Below are positions 16,352 through 22,426 of a stretch of DNA of 25,833 bases, one piece after another; the stretch's first letter is position 1, and each line of letters opens with the position of its first letter. Source of the stretch: an uncultured Eubacterium sp. Lineage in GTDB: Bacteria > Bacillota > Clostridia > Peptostreptococcales > Anaerovoracaceae. The notes under the pieces are model-generated. The model saw only the letters and a list, made by a program, of their open reading frames with translations, did not search any database and had not been told where the DNA came from. The translations under genes and the position numbers were made by a program. The stretch is taken from NCBI GenBank assembly GCA_937894585.1, contig CALBGO010000018.1:1-25833 (forward strand). The letters run 5' to 3'.

Positions 16352-17425
16352 TCAGCCTATAATCTGCAATTCCTTCGGATAATGGGTCAATACCTCACAG
16401 CCGTCTTCTGTTACAATGACCAAATCTTCAATGCGGACGCCGATGTCGCCCGGAATATAAATGCCCGGTTCGACAGAAAAACACATACCAGGCTCCGCAA
16501 TGATTTCGCTGTCCGGCGCTGCGAAAGGAAGCTCATGCAGCCCCATGCCGACGCCGTGTCCTGTACGGGTAATAAAATATTCACCATAGCCTGCATCAGT
16601 AATTACTTTCCGGGCAGCCGCATCAACTTCTTTCATTTTAATACCCGGCTTTATGCAGTCAATCGCCGCCTGCTGCGCTTTTCTGACGATCTCATACACT
16701 TCCTTCTGATGTTCGCTTACACTTTTGTAAAAGACGGTTCTCGTCATATCACACCAGTAGTTGTTCTTTCGAGAAAACAAATCGAAGAGCACCGCATCCC
16801 CCTCTTTCAGCTTGGTGCTGTCAGGGAAATGGTGCGGATCTGCCGCGGTTGCACCGTAAGACACACACTGCACATGCGGAGTCGGTTCGCATCCGTTATC
16901 TACAAAGAATTTCTCTATCAGATCAGCCAGTTCCGCTTCCGTCAATTCTTCGGAAATATTGGAAATACCGTAAGCAACTGCCCGGTCATCCAAAGCTCCG
17001 ACATCTCTGAGCGCCTGCTTTTCCTCTTCATCCTTTACGGCTCTCACCATATCGATGACAACAGAACCGATTTCCGGCGTCGTGTCTTTGCTCTGCTTCA
17101 TTACAGAAATCGTATGTCCGGAGCTCCAGTTCTTATCATAGCCTACCGTTCCCGGCTGCAGATAAGACGCAATCTCCGCATATACATCATCCCCGTCGTC
17201 ATGCTCATGCAAAATGACACCGGATACGGGTTCAAAGACCAAAATTCTATTCATAAAGGCATGAACCTCTCCGTTTGATTTAATCAGCAGAATGCCTACA
17301 CGCTCAAGAGGAAAGACCTTTCTCTCCAGTAAATAATAGATACTTTCAGGGTCTGAAACAATAATCTGATCAAGATGGCAGTCCTGCATAGCCTGCACAA
17401 TCTTGTCAATTCTATTTTTCTTCAA
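16352..17425 (-). CDS. M24-family metallopeptidase (Xaa-Pro peptidase-like)
   Basis: The 357-residue protein has a creatinase-type N-terminal domain (about 1-125) and a pita-bread catalytic domain. All five metal ligands are visible: Asp 215, Asp 226 (WCDMTRT), His 290 (RTGHGVG), Glu 319 (FSVEPGIY) and Glu 333 (VRIED). This predicts a dinuclear-metal aminopeptidase or dipeptidase acting on Xaa-Pro or related substrates in the cytoplasm. The start is TTG at 17425, supported by AAAGGGGG 8 nt upstream; the next in-frame ATG is at residue 13. It is first in the operon and divergent from the XRE-type regulator. Confidence 0.9.
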   Translation of the reverse strand: MKKNRIDKIVQAMQDCHLDQIIVSDPESIYYLLERKVFPLERVGILLIKSNGEVHAFMNRILVFEPVSGVILHEHDDGDDVYAEIASYLQPGTVGYDKNWSSGHTISVMKQSKDTTPEIGSVVIDMVRAVKDEEEKQALRDVGALDDRAVAYGISNISEELTEAELADLIEKFFVDNGCEPTPHVQCVSYGATAADPHHFPDSTKLKEGDAVLFDLFSRKNNYWCDMTRTVFYKSVSEHQKEVYEIVRKAQQAAIDCIKPGIKMKEVDAAARKVITDAGYGEYFITRTGHGVGMGLHELPFAAPDSEIIAEPGMCFSVEPGIYIPGDIGVRIEDLVIVTEDGCEVLTHYPKELQIIG

Positions 17426-17474
17426 CTGATATACCCCCTTTCATTTTATGTCTTTTAATAATTATACAAAAAAA

Positions 17475-17503
17475 ATTATAATTCTGCTTTCCCGTCTTGT
17501 CGA
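17475..17503 (-). promoter_or_regulatory. Promoter of the M24 peptidase operon
   Basis: On the minus strand TCGACA (17498-17503), 17 nt, then TATAAT (17475-17480), 49 bp before the TTG start at 17425. Confidence 0.6.
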
Positions 17504-17648
17504 ATGGTATGTATCGTATCCAGACGGTCAATTTTCCCTGTTTTTCTCTTATTTTTTTCATTATACTGCGATAATTTGTCTTTTTCGTCATTTTAAGACA
17601 GAAACAGGCGATATTTTACAGATAAATGGTATTTTAATGAAAAAAACA

Positions 17649-17676
17649 TTTACAAACGAAACAAATCTGATACAAT
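17649..17676 (+). promoter_or_regulatory. Promoter of the XRE-type regulator gene
   Basis: TTTACA (17649-17654), 16 nt, then TACAAT (17671-17676), 50 bp before the chosen ATG at 17727. Confidence 0.55.
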
Positions 17677-17688
17677 TGATATATATAA

Positions 17689-17705
17689 TTGGGAGTATTT
17701 CCCAA
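17689..17705. promoter_or_regulatory. Inverted repeat between promoter and regulator start, candidate autoregulatory operator
   Basis: TTGGGA and TCCCAA flank GTATT, just downstream of the predicted transcription start of the regulator gene. The position suits repression of its own gene by the HTH protein. It is about 190 bp from the divergent peptidase promoter. Confidence 0.4.
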
Positions 17706-17726
17706 AATTATGATATGAGGAAAAAA

Positions 17727-18467
17727 ATGCAGAATATATGTCAATACGCAGGCGCACAGATTCGCTATTACCGAAAGCTTCGGGGATACACCCTGTCAGA
17801 GCTGGCAAATCGAATCAATAAAAGCGTCTCCACACTTTCAAAATATGAGGGCGGTACAATCTCCGTCGATCTCCTGACGCTTTCGGAAATCGCAGTATCA
17901 CTAGAAGTCACCATCGAACAGCTGCTGCCGCCGGCTCACCAGAATGCACCTGCCCGAGAAAACGGCGCCGGACTGTCTTTAGACCCCAGACACTTTTTTG
18001 CCCACCGGGATGTATACTATATGTATTTTCTCTTTTCTCCGAGCCGCAATGCCGCCAACATGGGCGTTACGGTAAATGCAATTGAGATTAAGCGAAACGA
18101 AAACGCACCAGACGAAGCATATCTCTACTGCGACTGCAGCGAGCCGGAAACAAACTACAAATGCTGTAAGTTTGTATATCACGGGACCGTGCTCTACTAT
18201 GATTTTATCGTCTATTTTCTTTTGGAAAATATGTACCATGTCGGCTGTCACGATTACATCTGTGCCAAAGTGCCTTTTACCCACACAAACACGACGACCG
18301 GACTTTACACCGGTGTTTCGGAAAGTCTTCGAAATCCCGGCGCAACAAAGGTAATCATTTCTAAATCACTGATCAATATTACGGAAGATACAGTAAAAGA
18401 GCTGACCTTAAACGACAAAGACACAATCTACGATTTTAAGAACCGAAATGCGCTGATTGTCAAATAA
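17727..18467 (+). CDS. XRE-family helix-turn-helix regulator with unknown C-terminal domain
   Basis: The 246-residue protein starts with a Cro/C1-type HTH (about 8-65) containing QIRYYRKLRGYTLSELA and the recognition helix in NKSVSTLSKYEGG. The roughly 180 residues that follow are not recognised; they include several aromatic strands and a Cys-rich patch (LYCDCSEPETNYKCC). They probably form a sensory or dimerisation domain, perhaps of the cupin type found in many such regulators, but this is not evident. The ATG at 17727 is chosen because GAGG sits 6 nt upstream; the frame is open much further back, through the promoter. It is the only plus-strand gene and is divergent from the M24 operon, its likely target. 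Confidence 0.8.
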   Translation: MQNICQYAGAQIRYYRKLRGYTLSELANRINKSVSTLSKYEGGTISVDLLTLSEIAVSLEVTIEQLLPPAHQNAPARENGAGLSLDPRHFFAHRDVYYMYFLFSPSRNAANMGVTVNAIEIKRNENAPDEAYLYCDCSEPETNYKCCKFVYHGTVLYYDFIVYFLLENMYHVGCHDYICAKVPFTHTNTTTGLYTGVSESLRNPGATKVIISKSLINITEDTVKELTLNDKDTIYDFKNRNALIVK

Positions 18468-18494
18468 CAGCTGCCAAAACATCAGAAGCAGACG

Positions 18495-18522
18495 AAAGCC
18501 GGGCGAGCTGCCCGGCTTTTTT
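18495..18522 (+). terminator. Intrinsic terminator of the XRE regulator gene
   Basis: Arms AAAGCCGGGC and GCCCGGCTTT flank a 5-nt loop, and the U-run continues to 18522. It begins 28 bp past the stop. Confidence 0.92.
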
Positions 18523-18531
18523 GAGTCTATG

Positions 18532-18560
18532 AAAAAAACATCTCTGTGTGAAACACAGAG
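18532..18560 (-). terminator. Intrinsic terminator of the MATE-kinase gene
   Basis: Arms CTCTGTGT and ACACAGAG flank GAA (18542-18560). On the minus strand AUG and then seven U residues follow (18532-18538). It is 102 bp past the stop of the kinase domain. Confidence 0.7.
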
Positions 18561-18661
18561 CTTTTCACTTGTGAACGCAGTCCCTATTCCCCGCAGCACG
18601 CGTGAAACATATAATGGCTTCCGGCCGCCGCGTTTCTGATTTTTAGGATCTGATTTGAACG

Positions 18662-19756
18662 TTACGACTTTAATTGTTCTATATAATTGACAATAATATC
18701 AACAACCGCTTCATTTCCAATGCTTGCATCAATGCATAAATTGTAGTTGCCAAAATTTTTCCACTCATAACCGGAAACATTCTGATAATAAGCAGCACGC
18801 GCCTTATCAGAACGGCGCATATGCTGATAAGCTTCTTCTTTTGTATCACCATACATTTTTTGAATGTTTTGGATTCGATATTCTTCCGGTGCATAAAGAA
18901 AAACTTTTAGGATGTCTTCATAATTCCATAATACATGGTTGGCTGCTCTGCCCACAATAATGCAAGAACCTTTATCCGCTATTTTACGCAAAATTTTCTC
19001 CTGCGCAATCACACTTTGCTGACCGACATTTGTACTAAGATACAGATTATAGAGTACTTTCTCTTCCTGTTCATAATCACTTGATAAAAAACTTTCCGCC
19101 AATCCGCTGTCTTTTGCTGCAATGGCTGTCAGTTCCTTGCAGTAAAAAGGAATCTCAAGTTTTTCTGCCAGAAGCTTACCGATTTGTTTTCCGCAAGTCC
19201 CATGTTGTCTGGCAATCGTAACAATGATTCCCGGATGGGTCGATGCAATCGATGCCGATTCCGCCGTATTTACAGGCACTTCTTTTAGACTTCTTAAGAA
19301 TTTAACGGTTAAGATTGTTATAACGGTACCTGCAACCAAATCCGAAAACGGTGAAGCAAAAAGAATTCCGTAAATACCGTTTCCCTGCGCTTTGCTTTCA
19401 AAGAGCATACAAAGACTGATTGTAAAAAAGACAAAGCAAATCATATCACGAAGCACCGACGCAATCATCGCCTGGATTGGTTTTCCGATCGCCTGGAAAA
19501 AGATAGAGGAAATCTTTATAAAGGCAGTAATAAAACTGCAGCTTAAAAAGATTTTAAAACTGATGACTGCAAATTCCATATAAAGCTCGTTTTGTTTTCC
19601 GAAAATCCCAATAATAATTTGAGGATAGGTAATAAAAACAATGGTAGCTAAAATACCAATCGTCAAGGAGGATAAAAGAATATACTTATAGCACTCCTTG
19701 ACACGATCCATTTTCCCGGCGCCGTAGTTATAGCCTAAAATCGGCTGCCCTCCCAA
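18662..19756 (-). CDS. 3' part of interrupted MATE-cytidylate-kinase fusion
   Basis: Residues 1-160 of this open stretch are the C-terminal half of a MATE exporter, beginning with GGQPILGYNYGAG, the start of the second MATE bundle. After a short linker, about 176-364 form a cytidylate-kinase-like domain (PF13189 type) with a modified P-loop region (TIARQHGTCGKQIGKLLAEKL), IIVGRAANHVL and FLYAPEEYRIQNI. The nominal start here is TTG with no ribosome binding site, so this is almost surely not an independent gene. It is in the same frame as the upstream MATE half (897 bp, 299 codons from the ATG at 20653), and the frame is open back to 19801. Only one TAG separates them. Without read-through this half would not be made. 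Confidence 0.85.
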   Translation of the reverse strand: MGGQPILGYNYGAGKMDRVKECYKYILLSSLTIGILATIVFITYPQIIIGIFGKQNELYMEFAVISFKIFLSCSFITAFIKISSIFFQAIGKPIQAMIASVLRDMICFVFFTISLCMLFESKAQGNGIYGILFASPFSDLVAGTVITILTVKFLRSLKEVPVNTAESASIASTHPGIIVTIARQHGTCGKQIGKLLAEKLEIPFYCKELTAIAAKDSGLAESFLSSDYEQEEKVLYNLYLSTNVGQQSVIAQEKILRKIADKGSCIIVGRAANHVLWNYEDILKVFLYAPEEYRIQNIQKMYGDTKEEAYQHMRRSDKARAAYYQNVSGYEWKNFGNYNLCIDASIGNEAVVDIIVNYIEQLKS

Positions 19757-19801
19757 AGCGATTCCGCAGGCAATATTACCGACGATTGTATAAATTTTAG
19801 T

Positions 19802-19804
19802 CTA
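19802..19804 (-). other. In-frame TAG interrupting the MATE-kinase gene
   Basis: The codon after FSDIPISVFSI-like sequence (frame ISVFSI-stop-TKIYTIVGN) is TAG. The frame continues without shift into the rest of the MATE domain. A CAG, AAG, TTG or TGG sense codon could give it by one substitution. TAG is also the ordinary stop of the genes ending at 117, 4098, 22391 and 24903. Confidence 0.85.
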
Positions 19805-20653
19805 AATGCTGAATACAGAAATAGGAATATCACTCCCGAATTTCGATAAAGTGCCGTATTTGAATAACATCACATTGCAAAGCAGCGTCATGACAACCAT
19901 AGAAATCTGTACAATAAAGGTAGAACCGCCTAAAACAATTAAGTTTTTGAGGACGGGATAATCTATACGAAAACTGCTCCTTTTTAGCTTAAAGCTCTTC
20001 GGCTTGCGAAAATAGACAACGCAAATCACAAAAGAAACGACCTGACCGATCACCGTTGCAAAAGCCGCGCCTTGAATGCCCCAATCCAGTACAAAGATAA
20101 ATAAAGGATCTAATGCAATATTAATGACAGCGCCTAAAAGCAATGCAATCATCGCATAAGTTGGACTCCCGTCCGCTCTTATCATACTGTTCATAACATT
20201 AAACATTAAATAAGCCGGAAAGAAGCAGGCAACAATTCTGAAGTAATCACAAGCAAGCTGTAAGGTGGCATCCGATGCCCCAAATAAAGACATTAATGGC
20301 TCGCAAAATACTAAGCATATAATTGCCAGTACCAAACTGATGATGGCTGTAGAGACAATTCCCGTTCCAACACATTTATGTGCACTTTCGCTGTCCTTTC
20401 GTCCGGCGCAGATACTTAAAAACGCTGCTGCACCATCACCTATACACCAGGCAAATGCATTGGCGATACATATGACGGGAAAAGAAACTCCCGTTGCCGC
20501 ATTGCCCAAATAACCGAGACTGCTGTTTCCAATAAATATCTGGTCTACAATATTGTAGAGTGCACCGATCAAAAGTCCCATTACACAAGGAACCGAAAAC
20601 TTCAATAATAATTTTTTTATTGGCTGTTCGCCAAGGTGTTTTGTCTCTTCCAT
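19802..20653 (-). CDS. 5' part of interrupted MATE-family efflux transporter (fusion gene)
   Basis: The 283 residues are the N-terminal half of a MATE exporter: PIKKLLLKFSVPCVMGLLIGALYNIVDQIFIG, the typical first helix with its Asp, then about seven helices. A complete member has twelve, in two bundles of six. The protein stops at a TAG inside the segment leading to the second bundle, and the remainder follows in frame together with a cytidylate-kinase domain (full length would be 663 codons). The ATG has GGAGG 6 nt upstream. It is preceded by a purine riboswitch and its own promoter, which implies purine-dependent expression and purine-related export. Alone, this half is unlikely to work. 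Confidence 0.88.
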   Translation of the reverse strand: MEETKHLGEQPIKKLLLKFSVPCVMGLLIGALYNIVDQIFIGNSSLGYLGNAATGVSFPVICIANAFAWCIGDGAAAFLSICAGRKDSESAHKCVGTGIVSTAIISLVLAIICLVFCEPLMSLFGASDATLQLACDYFRIVACFFPAYLMFNVMNSMIRADGSPTYAMIALLLGAVINIALDPLFIFVLDWGIQGAAFATVIGQVVSFVICVVYFRKPKSFKLKRSSFRIDYPVLKNLIVLGGSTFIVQISMVVMTLLCNVMLFKYGTLSKFGSDIPISVFSI

Positions 20654-20672
20654 AAAACTCCTCCATCATAAA

Positions 20673-20688
20673 ACCGTAAATAATTTAC
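20673..20688 (-). promoter_or_regulatory. Expression-platform strand of the purine riboswitch
   Basis: This 16-nt segment is complementary to the aptamer's P3 loop and 3' side (20715-20730), with 15 Watson-Crick pairs and one G-U. Four U residues follow on the minus strand (from 20673), then the GGAGGAG site at 20658-20664. Pairing would destroy the aptamer and form a terminator-like hairpin when no ligand is bound. Confidence 0.6.
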
Positions 20689-20708
20689 CAAGACGCTATC
20701 CCATGCCT

Positions 20709-20770
20709 CTTATAGTAAACTATTTACGGTAGTTTGTAGAAACGTTCACCCGATCGTGAACTTATATAAG
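20709..20770 (-). ncRNA. Guanine-class purine riboswitch aptamer
   Basis: On the minus strand: P1 CUUAUA/UAUAAG (20765-20770 with 20709-20714), J1/2 UAA, P2 GUUCAC/GUGAAC (20756-20761 with 20744-20749) with loop GAUCGG, then J2/3 GUUUCUAC (20743-20736). P3 AAACU/AGUUU (20731-20735 with 20717-20721) carries loop ACCGUAAAU, and J3/1 is AC. The GG of L2 and CC of L3 allow the loop-loop contact, and the final C of J3/1 corresponds to position 74, which selects guanine or hypoxanthine rather than adenine. The aptamer starts about 10 nt after the predicted transcription start. The layout agrees residue by residue with the Bacillus xpt aptamer core as I remember it. Confidence 0.88.
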
Positions 20771-20786
20771 ATGTACAACTCGTAAG

Positions 20787-20815
20787 ATGATACCATAAAT
20801 TCATTTCAATATCAA
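20787..20815 (-). promoter_or_regulatory. Promoter of the riboswitch and MATE-kinase gene
   Basis: On the minus strand TTGATA (20810-20815), 17 nt, then TATCAT (20787-20792). Initiation at about 20780 places the aptamer at the very 5' end of the transcript, as expected. Confidence 0.8.
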
Positions 20816-20918
20816 CAAATAATCTGATTTGCCATCGTAAATACCTTCCTTTCATCGTTGCTGCTGACTGCTGCCTGCGGCTGCTGCATTTCGTAAATTT
20901 CTTCTTAACTGATATGTT

Positions 20919-21014
20919 TCATTCCATGCCTTGTTTGAACTTTTCTTTTTCTTCTTTTAATCTCCGGTAAAATTTCAAACTGTTCATACTAATATCGGAC
21001 TGTCTTTTTTGCAT
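20919..21014 (-). CDS. Small 31-residue protein, unknown
   Basis: The ATG at 21014 is preceded by AGGAGG at an ideal 7-nt spacing. The product is a basic, helical peptide (MQKRQSDISMNSLKFYRRLK, then EEKEKFKQGME). A separate promoter lies upstream at 21093-21121. No family is recognised. It lies between guaA and the riboswitch and may be a genuine small protein, a leader peptide or the relic of a longer gene. A second frame of 25 residues follows at 20812-20889 with only a weak binding site. Confidence 0.5.
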   Translation of the reverse strand: MQKRQSDISMNSLKFYRRLKEEKEKFKQGME

Positions 21015-21030
21015 ATCACAGCCTCCTTGA

Positions 21031-21081
21031 AAATAAAACAGGTAGTCATGATTGCCCTTTTCAAGCAATTTCACAACTACC
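21031..21081 (-). terminator. Hairpin with U-rich tail after guaA, leader of the small ORF
   Basis: On the minus strand GGTAGT pairs with ACTACC (21076-21081 with 21041-21046) and, inside it, ATTGC with GCAAT. UGUUUUAUUUUC follows. It could terminate guaA transcription or act as an attenuator for the small ORF, whose promoter lies just upstream. Confidence 0.6.
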
Positions 21082-21092
21082 CATTTCCACTC

Positions 21093-21121
21093 ATTTTACC
21101 ATATAATCGTTGAAAATTCAA
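21093..21121 (-). promoter_or_regulatory. Promoter upstream of the 31-residue ORF
   Basis: On the minus strand TTGAAT (21116-21121), 17 nt, then TAAAAT (21093-21098). The -35 lies inside a 16-bp palindrome, CGTTGAAAATTCAACG (21108-21123), immediately after the guaA stop. Confidence 0.5.
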
Positions 21122-21127
21122 CGCGTT

Positions 21128-22108
21128 TTATTCCCACTCGATAGTTCCGGACGGCTTCGGTGTCAGGTCGAACAGCACTCTGTTCGCACCGGAAACTTCT
21201 TTTGTGATTCTGTCCGTGATATGCTTCAGCAGTTCATACGGAACTTCTTCAATGGTAGCTGTCATCGCATCCACCGTGTTCACAGCTCTGATGATGACAG
21301 GATACTCATACGTTCTCTTATCATCCTTTACACCGACGGATTTGAAGTCAGGCACTGCAGTGAAATACTGCCATACCTTACCCTCCAGACCGTTTTTCGC
21401 AAACTCTTCACGAAGAATCGCATCGGATTCACGAACAATTTCCAGTCTTTCACGCGTAATCGCGCCCAGACAGCGAACACCCAGTCCCGGTCCCGGGAAC
21501 GGCTGACGGAACACCATATTATCCGGCAACCCCAGTGCTTTTCCGACTACACGCACTTCATCTTTATAGAGCAGCTTAACAGGCTCGCACAGCTCAAACT
21601 GCATATCCTCAGGAAGGCCGCCTACATTGTGGTGCGCTTTTACACCGTCGGATTCCAGAATATCAGGATAAATTGTACCCTGGGCTAAAAATTCGATGCC
21701 GTCCAGCTTGCGTGCTTCTTCTTCAAAGACTCTAATAAACTCGGCGCCGATAATCTTTCTCTTCTTTTCAGGCTCTTCCACGCCTGCCAGTTTATCCAGG
21801 AAACGGTCCACAGCATCCACATATACCAGATTTGCATCCAGCTGTCTTCCGAATACATCTATAACCTGCTCCGGCTCGCCTTTACGCAGCAGACCGTGGT
21901 TTACATGTACGCATACCAGCTGCTTTCCGACTGCCTTAATCAAAAGCGCCGCAACGACAGAAGAATCCACACCGCCGGATAAAGCCAGCAGGACCTTCTT
22001 ATCTCCCACCTGTTTTCTGATTTCTTCTACCTGTTCTGCAATGAAAGCCTCCGCCAGCGCCGGAGTTGTAATTCTTTCCATTGATTCAGGACGTACAATT
22101 TTCTCCAT
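21128..22108 (-). CDS. guaA: GMP synthase, ATP-pyrophosphatase subunit without glutaminase domain
   Basis: The 326-residue protein matches only the C-terminal two thirds of bacterial GMP synthase: the ATP-pyrophosphatase domain with P-loop SGGVDSS (44-50), VNHGLLRKGE, and the dimerisation domain with FRQPFPGPGLGVRCLG and a C-terminal PKPSGTIEWE. It converts XMP to GMP using ATP and ammonia. The usual N-terminal glutamine amidotransferase domain (about 190 residues) is absent. The ATG has GGAGG 7 nt upstream and starts exactly at the domain border, so this is a true short form as in archaeal two-subunit enzymes (GuaAb), not a truncation at the window edge. A separate amidotransferase should exist elsewhere, or the enzyme uses free ammonia. 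It has its own promoter. Confidence 0.92.
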   Translation of the reverse strand: MEKIVRPESMERITTPALAEAFIAEQVEEIRKQVGDKKVLLALSGGVDSSVVAALLIKAVGKQLVCVHVNHGLLRKGEPEQVIDVFGRQLDANLVYVDAVDRFLDKLAGVEEPEKKRKIIGAEFIRVFEEEARKLDGIEFLAQGTIYPDILESDGVKAHHNVGGLPEDMQFELCEPVKLLYKDEVRVVGKALGLPDNMVFRQPFPGPGLGVRCLGAITRERLEIVRESDAILREEFAKNGLEGKVWQYFTAVPDFKSVGVKDDKRTYEYPVIIRAVNTVDAMTATIEEVPYELLKHITDRITKEVSGANRVLFDLTPKPSGTIEWE

Positions 22109-22163
22109 ACTATTTCCTCCATATATTTAAAAATATCTGTTTAACGATTTTTTCATACCCAAT

Positions 22164-22192
22164 ATTATAGCCTACCAAAAGCCGCGGCGCAA
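22164..22192 (-). promoter_or_regulatory. Promoter of guaA
   Basis: On the minus strand TTGCGC (22187-22192), 17 nt, then TATAAT (22164-22169). The leader is about 50 nt, too short for a purine riboswitch, and none is seen. Confidence 0.65.
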
Positions 22193-22223
22193 GGAAAAAT
22201 TCTATGAGGACTCTACGAAATCC

Positions 22224-22264
22224 GCCGGAAAATCCACTTGCAAATCTGCCGCAAATTTTCCGGC
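22224..22264. repeat. 10-bp inverted repeat with internal GCAAAT repeats
   Basis: GCCGGAAAAT (22224-22233) and ATTTTCCGGC (22255-22264) are perfect arms, with TTGC/GCAA pairing inside. GCAAAT or GCAAGC recurs about every 11 bp across and just beyond the hairpin. It lies between the M20 gene end and the guaA promoter and may end the upstream operon, although no U-tract is present. Confidence 0.45.
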
Positions 22265-22354
22265 AAATCAGCTGCAAGCGGATCTGTCCTTCCGCAGATC
22301 TGACGCCAACTATTCTAGTCGCTGATTCCGACCAATCAAGTTGCACCGCATATC

Positions 22355-22426
22355 TATCGAAGCCCTCCCGTTTTCCGCAAGCCAAACTTTCTATCGAATT
22401 CCTACTTTCCCGCAGGCCAAGCTTTC
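22355..22426 (-). repeat. Diverged tandem duplication at the end of the M20 gene
   Basis: The last 35 bp of the M20 reading frame region (22392-22426) and the next 37 bp (22355-22391) are clearly related. Both begin GAAAG(C/T)TTGGC(C/T)TGCGG and end TTCGATA. The duplication covers the LACGK coding end and spans the stop codon. Confidence 0.65.

Noticed and set aside
16382..17278. Long plus-strand frame of 298 residues
   Set aside because: It is antisense to the M24 peptidase, whose metal ligands are all intact.
17448..17726. N-terminal extension of the XRE regulator
   Set aside because: The stretch contains both divergent promoters and encodes a non-family, low-complexity segment; GAGG supports ATG 17727.
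20676..20727. Two 13-bp GTAAA...TTTAC dyads read as paired repressor operators for the MATE gene
   Set aside because: They are better explained as the P3 loop/3' strand of a purine aptamer and its complementary expression-platform strand; the aptamer sequence and promoter position fit exactly.
20744..20761. GTTCAC-N6-GTGAAC as a regulator binding site
   Set aside because: It is the P2 stem of the purine riboswitch.
22109..22163. Purine riboswitch in front of guaA
   Set aside because: The leader is only about 50 nt and lacks the GUUUCUAC and CCGUAAA motifs.
22110..22385. 91-residue frame downstream of the M20 gene
   Set aside because: It overlaps the guaA promoter, an inverted repeat and the duplicated gene end, with no binding site or recognisable domain.
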